A stretch of 64,000 bases of DNA from Halobacillus halophilus DSM 2266 (GTDB lineage Bacteria > Bacillota > Bacilli > Bacillales > Halobacillaceae). Location: the NCBI RefSeq assembly GCF_000284515.1, contig NC_017668.1, positions 2,728,001 to 2,792,000 of the forward strand. Direction: 5' to 3'. The number at the start of each line of letters is the position of its first letter. Position 1 is the stretch's first letter. The notes under the pieces were generated by a model. The model saw nothing but the letters and a program-made list of their open reading frames with translations. It did not search any database and was not told where the DNA came from. Both the position numbers and the translations under genes were made by a program. Below are positions 56,347 through 64,000 of the stretch, piece by piece.

Positions 56347-57165
56347 TTAATCGTCCTTTCGCTCTTTTTTCGGTTGTTTTTGAGCAAGTATAAAAATGGG
56401 TTCTAATTGCTTATCCTCATATAGGAAGGACAATGAAGTAATAGGCACGGTGCCTTCAGCGAAAAACTTCATAGCCATTTGAGCCAGAATGTCGTACCCT
56501 TCTGAGTTCTGAACATCAGCAAATATAATAACGTCCTGGTGAGGTACACTGATAGCTAGCTCGCCCTTGCACTCAGCCTTAAGCTCCTCCAGTAAAACCT
56601 CATTTAAAATCCGGCTTGCGTCATACCCATCTTTAGTAGAATGGAAGTAGAAATCATTTCCGTACACTGTATCCTTTTTCATTTCAACCGGGAGTGAACG
56701 GGCATTAAAACTTGCCACTTCCTTCAGTCGTGCTAATGTCCATTCTTCCTTTTCCAGCATACTTTCATCGATTAACTGAAAGGACTTCCCTAAGTCCAAC
56801 GCATAGTAAACCCTGGTCTCAGCTGTATGTTCTGAATGGACCAGCCTTTTACCATTTTCTGTTTCTGTTGGAAAAGACGCGGCTCTAATCACAGGAAAGA
56901 TTTGTTGTTCTTTTCCAGAAAGATCATGAGTTTCATTCATAACTTTCAATGCCTCTTGTACGTGATCTTCCAATTCATCAATTGCTTCCTCTCCGCGAGA
57001 TTCATACTTGGAAATCACATTAGGTAAAGTAATTGTAATCCCTTCACCACTATCACGCCACTCAATGCGAAAAGTGTCTTTATCACGATTATAAGTTGTC
57101 TTCCAATCTTGATGGTGAAGACGATCTTCTAATTTCTTCTTCATTTTTACACTCGTCATTTTCAT
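56347..57165 (-). CDS. ytpQ: DUF1444 protein YtpQ
   Basis: 272 residues of DUF1444 (UPF0354). It is a soluble alpha/beta protein without signal peptide or membrane segment. RIEWRDSGEGITITLPNVISKY near the N-terminus (split) and VIRAASFPTETENGKRLV are recognisable family stretches. Function is unknown. AAGGAGG precedes the start near 57165; further ATG codons three and eight codons in are alternatives. Forms an operon with ytpR. Confidence 0.9.
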   Translation of the reverse strand: MKMTSVKMKKKLEDRLHHQDWKTTYNRDKDTFRIEWRDSGEGITITLPNVISKYESRGEEAIDELEDHVQEALKVMNETHDLSGKEQQIFPVIRAASFPTETENGKRLVHSEHTAETRVYYALDLGKSFQLIDESMLEKEEWTLARLKEVASFNARSLPVEMKKDTVYGNDFYFHSTKDGYDASRILNEVLLEELKAECKGELAISVPHQDVIIFADVQNSEGYDILAQMAMKFFAEGTVPITSLSFLYEDKQLEPIFILAQKQPKKERKDD

Positions 57166-57278
57166 CCTTTTTCCTCCTTAATTGATGGAAGAAATCAATT
57201 CCCTTATTTATAGTAGCATACTTTAGCTTACGGATACCTCTTCCTATTATACACATCCTCACTCTCTTGAAAAAGTAA

Positions 57279-57307
57279 ACAAGCTGTGCGGAAAAAGCAC
57301 AGCTTGT
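57279..57307 (-). terminator. Terminator of ytpP
   Basis: Perfect 11-bp stem ACAAGCTGTGC/GCACAGCTTGT with loop GGAAAAA. Confidence 0.8.
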
Positions 57308-57312
57308 CTATA

Positions 57313-57624
57313 CTACGACGCATTTCGTATAAAATCTTCAATTTCTTCCTGAGATTTTCTCTGTTTTCCTACAAACCTGCCTGTCTCTTCCCCATCCTTA
57401 AAAGCGATAAAGCTAGGTATACCAAACACATCATACTCAGAGCATATGTGGATAAATTGATCCCTATCTACATATACAAAAGTCCATTCACTAAATTTAT
57501 CCTCAATTTCTGGAAGAACCGGTTCAATTACTCGGCAGTCAGGACACCAATTGGCAGAAAACAACAATATCACATCTTCTTCCAATAATGATCGAAGGTG
57601 CCCATCGGACTCAAGTTTAATCAT
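57313..57624 (-). CDS. ytpP: Thioredoxin-like protein YtpP
   Basis: 103-residue thioredoxin fold with the active site WCPDC at residues 26-30 and cis-Pro in FGIPSFIAF. The WCPDC site, not WCGPC, marks the YtpP group. I start at ATG 57624, with GGAGGTG six bases upstream. The longer reading would overlap the upstream membrane-protein gene. Its redox partner is unknown; bacillithiol-related reduction is possible. Confidence 0.92.
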   Translation of the reverse strand: MIKLESDGHLRSLLEEDVILLFSANWCPDCRVIEPVLPEIEDKFSEWTFVYVDRDQFIHICSEYDVFGIPSFIAFKDGEETGRFVGKQRKSQEEIEDFIRNAS

Positions 57625-57658
57625 ATTATTCACCTCCATCATCCCATTAAGTATAATT

Positions 57659-58687
57659 CTAATCATACTTGATTGTCATATCTCCTGGCTTGATCCATCC
57701 TTTTTTTCTAAACCACAATGCAATAACGTAACTAATAGCCGCTGGAGCAAGGATATGTAACCCAAGTATAATACCAGCTATGTGCCAATTAAAGCCCATT
57801 GTTTGAAACGTCATGATCTGACCTACTAGTCCGCTCGTTCCCATCCCTGCCCCCGCTGCATTATTTTCAAGTTCCAGCCAAACGGTAGCAAACGGAGCGA
57901 TTACAGCTCCTGCAATTGTAGGTGGAAGAAGGATAATTGGTTTTTTAACTATATTAGCAACTTGCAGCATAGACGTGCCAATTCCCTGAGCTATAAAACC
58001 TCCAAACCCATTATCTTTATAGCTGATTGTAGCAAAACCGATCATCTGGGCAGCACAACCGACCGTAGCAGCACCAGCTGCTACCCCGTCTATTGAAAGC
58101 ATTAATGCAATAGCTAAACTTGAGATAGGCGCAGTTAAGGCTATACCCATAAGTACCGCAACTACAATCCCCATAATTAAAGGCTGTTGGAGCGTTGCCC
58201 AATTAATAACCTCTCCAAAACCAGTCATAAATCCGCCTATAGGCGGTCCGATAACAGCTCCCATTACAAAACCGACCGTAATGGTTGCAAATGGTGTCAG
58301 AATAATATCTATTTTTGTTTCTTTGCTTACCATTTTACCAAATTCAGTAGCTATCAGGGCAGCTATATAACTTCCTGCCGGCCCCCCTAACTCAGCTCCG
58401 TAGGCTCCGCTAAATAAAGACGCAAAAATTACAAGCGGAGGCGCCTTCAGTCCATAGGCAATTGCAGTCCCTATAGCTCCCCCCCATATTTTACTGTCCA
58501 TAGCGAATGTTCCCATTTCTATAAATGCGTCCGAAATAATCCCCAGGTTTAGTTGTTCACCAATGGTTTTAATAATTAACCCGATAATTAAAGATGAAAA
58601 TAGCCCTAGCGCCATATAACTCAGAGCAGTAATCAAATAAGTATGAACGGATATATGAATTCCTTTTCTCTCTAAAAATGCTTTCAT
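57659..58687 (-). CDS. PTS EIIC_2-like membrane transporter
   Basis: 342-residue polytopic membrane protein with about nine or ten helices and many Gly/Ala-rich segments. The pattern fits the PTS_EIIC_2 family of IIC-like proteins, which lack attached IIA or IIB domains. Seen are AIGTAIAYGLKAPPLVIFAS, GGPAGSYIAALIA and VGFVMGAVIGPPIGGFMTG. No IIA/IIB gene lies nearby, so it may not work as a phosphotransferase permease; substrate is unknown. ATG 58687, preceded by AAGGGGGACG. It is inserted upstream of ytpP relative to B. subtilis. Confidence 0.82.
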   Translation of the reverse strand: MKAFLERKGIHISVHTYLITALSYMALGLFSSLIIGLIIKTIGEQLNLGIISDAFIEMGTFAMDSKIWGGAIGTAIAYGLKAPPLVIFASLFSGAYGAELGGPAGSYIAALIATEFGKMVSKETKIDIILTPFATITVGFVMGAVIGPPIGGFMTGFGEVINWATLQQPLIMGIVVAVLMGIALTAPISSLAIALMLSIDGVAAGAATVGCAAQMIGFATISYKDNGFGGFIAQGIGTSMLQVANIVKKPIILLPPTIAGAVIAPFATVWLELENNAAGAGMGTSGLVGQIMTFQTMGFNWHIAGIILGLHILAPAAISYVIALWFRKKGWIKPGDMTIKYD

Positions 58688-59439
58688 GATCGTCCCCCTT
58701 TTAGACTCCCAGGATCAATAGTACATTTTTTATATACATGTGTAAATACACAAACAATACATAACCTGCCAACTTACGAACAAAACACTTACGAACTATG
58801 GTCCCTCTGAGTGTACAGACCATTATTCCTCTTTCCTTCCTATACACGATGGATTTACGAAAATCAAGTACAGCTCAGCTCAATATATAAAAGAATTTAA
58901 GTCTCTCATTAGTATGTACAGGTTCCCCCTGCTCATTGCATGTATCAGCTCATCGCACCCTCTTATAATAGTCTCAACACCATCTTGAAAGAAATGGATA
59001 GGCCTTTCTTACATAATTCCCTTCTGCAGCTTAAGATTAATCAACAAACTTAATTAAACCAACAAGTAATAAATATATTTAAGGGAATTTCAATCAGATG
59101 TAGAAACATTGTTTAGAAACGTCATGAAATCACGCCTACCGTCTATTTCATGACGTAAATAGAATCGTCTATCCAGTATAAGACATAAGCGTCCCCAATA
59201 ATTTTTTAGCTCTTAACGCTCCGATGAATCTGTGGTAGAAGTGAGGCAGAAACGCAACAAATTTTCTAGCACATCAAACTATAGACCACATAAATCTATC
59301 CTATAAAAAAGAGTTTATCTTCTTAGCTGGCTTCCACACGTCCATACTATTGGAAATTATATCAAGCGCCTTTGCTAGACAGAAAAATAAGACTATTTCA
59401 TACTAAAGCTAGACTTAATTTCTATAGGAGGTATTTTAG
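58688..59439. other. 752-base gap without a gene
   Basis: AT-rich and without a convincing ORF. It holds TGTGTA-AA-TACACA at 58739-58752 (possible operator of the EIIC-like gene), a perfect 12-bp inverted repeat at 59119-59156, and the upstream region of ytoQ. Nothing else was recognised; no remnant of a known gene was visible by eye. Confidence 0.6.
59119..59156. repeat. Perfect 12-bp inverted repeat
   Basis: ACGTCATGAAAT and ATTTCATGACGT separated by 14 bases (CACGCCTACCGTCT). No T-tail and no adjoining gene, so neither terminator nor clear operator. Confidence 0.7.
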
Positions 59440-59880
59440 ATGGAACTAACTGTTTATTTAGCTGGACAGATTCATGATGATTGGCGTAATGATGTAAAGG
59501 CTCAAGCAAAGGAAAAAAAGTTACCACTCCAGTTTGTAGGCCCTCAGGAAAACCATGAACGCTCTGATAACATCGGGGAATCCATCATGGGTGAACAACC
59601 TGATAATCTCTACCGTGATGATGCCGCTTCTAGTATTAATAATTTCAGAACTCAGGTTTTACTCCATAAATCAGATGCTGTAATTGCTCTATTCGGTGAA
59701 AGTTACAAACAGTGGAATACGGCAATGGATGCAAGCGCTGCTATTCAGCTTCGTAAGCCCTTAATTCTCATTCGACCTAAGTCACTGATCCATCCTTTAA
59801 AAGAATTATCAAATCAAGCGGATGTCACAGTGGAAACGATTGACCAAGCTCTGGCTGTTTTAAGCTATATTTATGAGTAA
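59440..59880 (+). CDS. ytoQ: YtoQ family protein
   Basis: 146-residue protein of the YtoQ family, related in fold to nucleoside 2-deoxyribosyltransferases. Seen are LTVYLAGQIHDDWR at the N-terminus, QFVGPQENHERSD, SDAVIALFGESYKQWNTAMD and ASAAIQLRKPLI. No substrate is known. ATAGGAGG before ATG 59440. Monocistronic; convergent with the DUF84 gene. Confidence 0.93.
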   Translation: MELTVYLAGQIHDDWRNDVKAQAKEKKLPLQFVGPQENHERSDNIGESIMGEQPDNLYRDDAASSINNFRTQVLLHKSDAVIALFGESYKQWNTAMDASAAIQLRKPLILIRPKSLIHPLKELSNQADVTVETIDQALAVLSYIYE

Positions 59881-59895
59881 ATACTACTCTAATCA

Positions 59896-59934
59896 AAAAA
59901 GTGTGCCGCCCTTTTATGGGTCGGCACACTTTTT
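59896..59934. terminator. Bidirectional terminator, ytoQ / DUF84 gene
   Basis: Perfect 13-bp stem AAAAAGTGTGCCG/CGGCACACTTTTT with a CCC/GGG inner pairing. Confidence 0.88.
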
Positions 59935-60439
59935 AAGACTGTTGATAAAATTCCCATTGACCTTTTAGTAATTTAACGACATGAGAAAACATCTCTTCTC
60001 TTTGAATAACCCCATTTGTGAAAATTCCAATCGCACCCTCATTTTTACGTACTTCGTGTTTATTTGCATAAGCATCCATGACTTCGCCAAGCTCTTTTCC
60101 TTTTTCCAAACTCTTCTTAATTTCGTCTGGCAAAGCAATTCGAGCTCCGCTGGCCGTAAATACATTTTCTTTAGAATCAACGAGTGCTCCCCAGTTGCAG
60201 AGATATAGATCACCTTCGATCTCCATCACTCCGCCTTCAAGGCCAATCCCAAGGTTACTTTTATTAATGGAAGCACATTCCCGAGCCCGGTTAATTGCGC
60301 CTTCCAACGTCTCCTCATCTGAAAATGGCTGAGCAGCAACTCTGGATTCAACTTCCATGCCTGTCACATCATGATTTACAAATACTTGTTTAACTGAATC
60401 AACTTTAGTAGGGTTTTGCGATCCAACATATATTTTCAC
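59933..60439 (-). CDS. DUF84 (YjjX-type) inosine/xanthosine triphosphatase
   Basis: 168-residue non-canonical purine NTP phosphatase that clears ITP and XTP. Signatures are VGSQNPTKVDSVKQVF at the N-terminus, AAQPFSDEETLEGAINRA and IGLEGGVMEI, then KNEGAIGIFTNG. I start at GTG 60439, because AAAGGTG lies nine bases upstream; the GTG at 60451 is part of that Shine-Dalgarno. Neighbour of ytoP. Confidence 0.9.
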   Translation of the reverse strand: MKIYVGSQNPTKVDSVKQVFVNHDVTGMEVESRVAAQPFSDEETLEGAINRARECASINKSNLGIGLEGGVMEIEGDLYLCNWGALVDSKENVFTASGARIALPDEIKKSLEKGKELGEVMDAYANKHEVRKNEGAIGIFTNGVIQREEMFSHVVKLLKGQWEFYQQS

Positions 60440-60511
60440 CAGTCTATACACCTTTCTTTATACAAATGTCTAACATTATCGTCTATTAAATCACGCAAGC
60501 TAAGTTCATTT

Positions 60512-61582
60512 CTATACATTTTTCCGGATATGATCTACAGCTTGTTGATCCGTGGTTTTTACTAAATGAACGAGCAATTCCTTTGCAGCTGCATAGTCAT
60601 CTACATGTATGATGGAGGACGAAGTATGGATATAACGGGAGCAAATACCTACAACTGCAGAGGGAATACCATTATTGGCGATGTGTACGCGTCCTGCATC
60701 TGTACCTCCCTGTGATACGAAATACTGATAAGGGATACTATGCGTTTCGGCTGTGTCCAGAATAAAGTCTCTAATCCCGCGATGGGTAACCATCGATTTA
60801 TCTACAATTCGAAGTAAAGCTCCCTTACCTAATTGCCCAAACTCTTTTTTGTCTCCGCTCATATCGTTAGCTGGCGAGGCGTCCAGAGCATAGAAAATAT
60901 CTGGATTTATTTTGTTTGCCGATGCTTGAGCCCCTCTTAAACCAACCTCCTCCTGTACGGTGGCCCCAGAGTATAACTTGTTTGGAAGTTTTGTTCCCTG
61001 AAGTTCTTTCAGAAGTTCTATAGACAATCCACAACCATAACGATTATCCCAGGCTTTAGCAAGGATTTTCTTTTCATTGGCCATAGGAGTAAAAGGACAG
61101 ATCGGTACAATAGGCTGTCCGGGTTTGATTCCAATTAGTTTAGCATTATCTCGATCATCTGCTCCAATATCAATCATCATATTTTTGATTTCCATCGGTT
61201 TTTTTCTTTGTTCCGGCGTCAAATTATGAGGCGGAATCGAACCGATGACGCCTACAATAGGACCGTTATCTGTAATAACTTGTACACGCTGAGCAAGCAT
61301 GACCTGGTTCCACCAGCCGCCGAGAGGCTGAAAGCGTAACATTCCATTATCCGTAATTTGTGTCACCATAAATCCAACTTCATCCATATGTCCTGCGACC
61401 ATCACGGTAGGTCCCTTTTTTGCATCTCGAAGTCCAAATACGCCCCCTAGTCGATCCTGAACGATTTCATCGGAGTATTTTTCAAGCTCAGATTTCATGA
61501 ACTGACGGACTAAATGTTCGTTCGCCGGTGCCCCCGGTAATTCGGTTAACGTTTTAAAAAGATCTTTCGTTTCCTGATTCAT
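60512..61582 (-). CDS. ytoP: M42 family metallopeptidase YtoP
   Basis: 356-residue di-zinc aminopeptidase (glutamyl-aminopeptidase/endoglucanase-like M42 family), usually a tetrahedral dodecamer that trims peptides. Metal and catalytic motifs: [12 protein letters not shown] (about 62-73), AKAWDNRYG near 182, QEEVGLRGA (catalytic Glu, near 216), ALDASPAND, and C-terminal [17 protein letters not shown] 61582 with GGAGAGGT in front. Same place as in B. subtilis. Confidence 0.94.
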   Translation of the reverse strand: MNQETKDLFKTLTELPGAPANEHLVRQFMKSELEKYSDEIVQDRLGGVFGLRDAKKGPTVMVAGHMDEVGFMVTQITDNGMLRFQPLGGWWNQVMLAQRVQVITDNGPIVGVIGSIPPHNLTPEQRKKPMEIKNMMIDIGADDRDNAKLIGIKPGQPIVPICPFTPMANEKKILAKAWDNRYGCGLSIELLKELQGTKLPNKLYSGATVQEEVGLRGAQASANKINPDIFYALDASPANDMSGDKKEFGQLGKGALLRIVDKSMVTHRGIRDFILDTAETHSIPYQYFVSQGGTDAGRVHIANNGIPSAVVGICSRYIHTSSSIIHVDDYAAAKELLVHLVKTTDQQAVDHIRKNV

Positions 61583-61731
61583 TTATGTACCTCTCCTTTT
61601 TGTACGTCTTTCTCTATTTTAACGGAACTTTGAAAACGTTTCTACAAATCCGGCCCTTATGTTTTAATTTCCTTTTATCGGGAAAATCTAGTATAGTGAA
61701 AAGTAGAATAAAGTTGTGAGGTGATTGGTGA

Positions 61732-62049
61732 ATGAATTGGAAAAAAGTCGCAATAGCCGCCGGTGTAGGAGCAGTGGCTGGCTACGCAGTAAAACAACAG
61801 TTTAGCAGCAACCAGAATGTAACCCCTGAGAAAGCTCTCAAGATTGCAAAAGAAGCCTTTAAAAAGCAAGGACCAATTAGTGGCTCTTGGATCTACATGA
61901 AGCCTGAGGAACTTAATAAAAATGGCATTAACTACGATGTATATCGTGGAGGAATTTCTAAGAACCAGGATGGCGAAACATCTCAGTTCGAATTTTACAT
62001 CGATACTGAAACAGGCACTATTGTAGATGTCGCTGAAACTTCAGCTTAA
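61732..62049 (+). CDS. ytzB: PepSY domain protein YtzB
   Basis: 105 residues. The N-terminal hydrophobic stretch (KKVAIAAGVGAVAGYAV) looks like an uncleaved membrane anchor and is followed by a PepSY-like domain (about 30-102; TPEKALKIAKEAFKKQGPIS, GETSQFEFYIDTETGTIVDV). PepSY domains often inhibit peptidases; the M42 gene next door is divergent, but no direct link is shown. GAGGTGATTGG before ATG 61732. Confidence 0.9.
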   Translation: MNWKKVAIAAGVGAVAGYAVKQQFSSNQNVTPEKALKIAKEAFKKQGPISGSWIYMKPEELNKNGINYDVYRGGISKNQDGETSQFEFYIDTETGTIVDVAETSA

Positions 62050-62066
62050 TAAAGAATCTAAAAACC

Positions 62067-62098
62067 GCCCCGCTTTGTCATTGACAAAGCGGGGCTTT
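62067..62098. terminator. Terminator, ytzB / ytnP
   Basis: Perfect 13-bp stem GCCCCGCTTTGTC/GACAAAGCGGGGC with loop ATT and a TTTCT tail on the plus strand. Confidence 0.85.
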
Positions 62099-62101
62099 CT
62101 A

Positions 62102-62962
62102 TTACTCTCCAGGATAGGAATGCGGTTCTCTTTTCAGTTCATTTAGGACCTTTCCATCTTGATCAAATTGCAGCGCGCAGTAACTCGCATCGTGATAGAA
62201 TACATACCATGCTTTTCTTTCATAACCATAGGCCATCCACTTTTGTTTCTCATGAACTGAAGTAACTGGGTAGTCATCATAAGCGAGGACCCATAGCACA
62301 TTCTGATGGGCATGTGTTGGCATTATATCAGCCATATGAATAAAAGTTTCATCACCATCTTCAAATACTATAATGGAATGGCCGTTACTATGGCCGCTTG
62401 TATGAATCATACGAAGACCTGGAACAATCTCCACTGAATCCTGATATGTATGAACCAGTTCCTCTACAGGTTTCCAGTTCTCTTCCCAATATGTATTTTT
62501 TGATCGTATATTAGGATTCCGCATTTCTTCCCATTCCGTAGCATTCGTAAATATTTTGGCTTCAGGGAAAGCAGGTACAAGATGGTCCTCTTCCCACATG
62601 GTTAGTCCACAAGCATGGTCAAAATGCAAATGGGTCATTAGAACATAATCAATATCATGCCGGCTCAGTCCCAATACATTTAAAGACTGTTCAATTTTCG
62701 ACTCTTCTTTAACTCCATAATTTCGAAGTTCTTTTTCCGTCAGCTTATTATTTCCGATGCCTGAATCAATGATCATTTTTTTTCCATCAATATCTATCAA
62801 GATAGGGTCCGTTCGGAGCTCAATTTGGTTCTTTTCGTTGACGGGATATTTTCTGCTCCATAAAGGTTTGGGAACAACCCCAAACATAGCCCCCCCATCC
62901 ATATGAGTAACTCCACCATCCAGCCAAGTCAATTTGGCTCGTCCAACTTGCATTGTTTTCAT
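62102..62962 (-). CDS. ytnP: MBL-fold lactonase YtnP
   Basis: 286-residue metallo-beta-lactamase-fold hydrolase. The metal-binding HLHFDHACG is near residue 111, with further His in [10 protein letters not shown] and Asp in [12 protein letters not shown]. subtilis YtnP degrades signalling lactones (quorum quenching), so that activity is likely but not certain. ATG 62962, with GGGGAG in front. Upstream of trmB in the reverse direction, separated by a terminator. Confidence 0.93.
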   Translation of the reverse strand: MKTMQVGRAKLTWLDGGVTHMDGGAMFGVVPKPLWSRKYPVNEKNQIELRTDPILIDIDGKKMIIDSGIGNNKLTEKELRNYGVKEESKIEQSLNVLGLSRHDIDYVLMTHLHFDHACGLTMWEEDHLVPAFPEAKIFTNATEWEEMRNPNIRSKNTYWEENWKPVEELVHTYQDSVEIVPGLRMIHTSGHSNGHSIIVFEDGDETFIHMADIMPTHAHQNVLWVLAYDDYPVTSVHEKQKWMAYGYERKAWYVFYHDASYCALQFDQDGKVLNELKREPHSYPGE

Positions 62963-62989
62963 GTAAGCATCTCCCCTAACGTAAATATA

Positions 62990-63016
62990 GCTCTAGTCTA
63001 CCATATCGACTAGAGC
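62990..63016 (-). terminator. Terminator of trmB
   Basis: Perfect 9-bp stem GCTCTAGTC/GACTAGAGC (62990-62998, 63008-63016) with a nine-base loop. The minus-strand tail is TATATTTAC. Confidence 0.65.
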
Positions 63017-63031
63017 CCTGCTTAAGTAAGG

Positions 63032-63673
63032 TTAATTAAAACGTGCGCGGCATCTGTAAATTGGCTGCCCTTTGGCTGAAAACTTCTCCTCATATTCTGT
63101 GGGAACATTCAAAGGATCCTCATCTGCGTGTAAATCGACCGACACATCTTCCAAGATCATTCCATATTGCGAAAAGCTGACTAATGAATATTCGAACAAG
63201 CCCTTATTATCCGTTTTCAATGTAATTTCACCGCCAGGGACAAGAACTTTTTTATATTGGTCAAGAAACGTGTGATAAGTAAGACGACGCTTCTCGTGTC
63301 TGTTTTTCGGCCACGGATCAGAAAAGTTTAAATATATATGATCAATTTCATTCTCTCCGAAGAGCTCTCGAAGATCTTGAGCGTCCTCGTTCACTAGTCT
63401 TACATTATCTACATCTGCATCTAATACTTTTTTCAGAGCGCCAACTATTACACTTTTCACAAGCTCAATTCCTACAAAATTTATATCAGTGTGCTGTTTT
63501 CCCATACCTGCTATAAATTGCCCTTTTCCTGAGCCAATTTCCAGGTGTAAAGGCGCCTTCGGGTTCTTAAATAATTCGCTCCATTTACCTAACATTTTAA
63601 ATGGTTCCTGGACAACTATATGATCATGCTCCCGCATATAATCATCGGCCCAGGGTTTATTCCTTAATCGCAT
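63032..63673 (-). CDS. trmB: tRNA (guanine-N7)-methyltransferase
   Basis: Methylates G46 in the variable loop of tRNA. 213 residues, the family length: RLRNKPWADDYMREH at the N-terminus, SAM motif LEIGSGKGQFI (about 43-53), NFSDPWPKNRHEKRRL near 117 with the tRNA and SAM contacts, and C-terminal TEYEEKFSAKGQPIYRC. I start at ATG 63673, since GAGGAGG is seven bases upstream; the longer reading has no ribosome-binding site. The 260 bases beyond hold no second gene in this strand. Confidence 0.95.
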   Translation of the reverse strand: MRLRNKPWADDYMREHDHIVVQEPFKMLGKWSELFKNPKAPLHLEIGSGKGQFIAGMGKQHTDINFVGIELVKSVIVGALKKVLDADVDNVRLVNEDAQDLRELFGENEIDHIYLNFSDPWPKNRHEKRRLTYHTFLDQYKKVLVPGGEITLKTDNKGLFEYSLVSFSQYGMILEDVSVDLHADEDPLNVPTEYEEKFSAKGQPIYRCRARFN

Positions 63674-63866
63674 AATTAGATTCCTCCTCTTATCGTTAAA
63701 ATCGTACCATGAACAAGCTTCCAATTTAAAGTTTTTATTAAATACGGTGAATTTAGACGGATTTGTGCCTAATACCTCTTATGTTTAACCATGGGAGAGA
63801 TATATAGCTAAAAAGAGTAAGTTCTTCTCCTAACTGATAAAAAATCCTTGAAACAGGGGGTTGGGT

Positions 63867-63880
63867 TGTAAACGCTTTCT
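63867..63880 (+). promoter_or_regulatory. cre (CcpA) site before the right-edge ORF
   Basis: TGTAAACGCTTTCT matches TGWAANCGNTNWCA except for the final base. It is 55-68 bases upstream of the ATG at 63935, and a TATATT at about 63892-63897 could be the -10, so it would overlap or abut the promoter and repress. Confidence 0.6.
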
Positions 63881-63934
63881 CATATACCATTATATTTGTG
63901 TGATAATAACGGATATTGGAGTGATAATTAATTT

Positions 63935-64000
63935 ATGAAATTGATGAACCAAGTAATTGATATGACAGTGGTGGCCACTTTCTCTGTAATGTTCGCTGGA
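63935..64000 (+). CDS. Start of an unidentified membrane-like ORF, truncated by window end
   Basis: 22 codons from ATG 63935, beginning MKLMNQVIDMTVVATF and continuing hydrophobically to the edge. GGAG lies about 13 bases upstream, a rather long spacing. The start looks like the N-terminus of a membrane protein. Too little is visible to name it. The upstream cre-like site suggests a catabolite-repressed function. Confidence 0.5.
   Translation, partial: MKLMNQVIDMTVVATFSVMFAG

Overview
The window is chromosomal core DNA of a low-GC Gram-positive rod of the family Bacillaceae, most likely a moderate halophile such as Halobacillus. The genus is an inference. It rests on gene order, an acidic proteome (the Ser/Asp-rich tail of the class A PBP, acidic MotS and SftA linkers) and the Na+-type MotPS stator. 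Almost every gene has a counterpart in the Bacillus subtilis ytsJ-dnaE to ytmP-trmB segment, largely in the same order. No prophage, IS element, tRNA, rRNA or CRISPR array was seen.

Layout. 1-8.4 kb: malic enzyme (runs off the left edge), dnaE, sporulation pair ytrHI, nrnA, ytpI, ytoI. 8.5-13.3 kb: ytkL and an envelope-stress cassette (membrane spermidine-synthase-like protein, DUF350, DUF4247, PspA, DUF4178) behind a sigma-W-type promoter. 13.4-18.8 kb: a BASS-family transporter, a non-coding inverted-repeat element, ald, ytkK, an NCS1 permease and a 41-residue ORF. 18.9-28.8 kb: universal stress protein, moaB, EcsC-family protein, ackA-ytxK, NAD kinase, ytcJ, thiI-nifZ and a frameshifted small ORF. 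28.8-38 kb: ezrA, hisJ, refZ, ytsP, a frameshifted ytrP, rpsD with its leader, a P-loop kinase, and tyrS with a T-box. 38.1-47.2 kb: a class A PBP with a long repeat tail, acuABC, motPS, ccpA. 47.5-63.7 kb: aroA(G), ytxGHJ, murC, nicotinate phosphoribosyltransferase, sftA, ytpRQP, an EIIC-like membrane protein, ytoQ, a DUF84 NTPase, ytoP, ytzB, ytnP, trmB. A truncated ORF starts at the right edge.

How it fits together. There is a carbon-overflow and CcpA theme: ccpA itself, ackA with a cre-like site centred about 55 bases upstream of a predicted start, acuABC, malic enzyme with a FadR/GntR-type palindrome just downstream of its promoter, and a cre ahead of the last ORF. There is an envelope and division theme: ezrA, refZ, sftA, murC, the class A PBP and the PspA cassette. 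Translation genes carry their expected cis-RNAs (tyrS T-box; rpsD leader position). Stress genes carry recognisable alternative-sigma sites: sigma-W for the PspA cassette, sigma-B and sigma-H for ytxGHJ, sigma-E for ytrHI.

The best candidates for something under-described are the PspA/DUF4178/DUF4247/DUF350/aminopropyltransferase cassette, the 564-bp inverted-repeat element at 14512-15075, and the 18-unit DDSSGS-type tail on the PBP. Two ORFs are frame-disrupted at homopolymer runs and could be real lesions or read errors.
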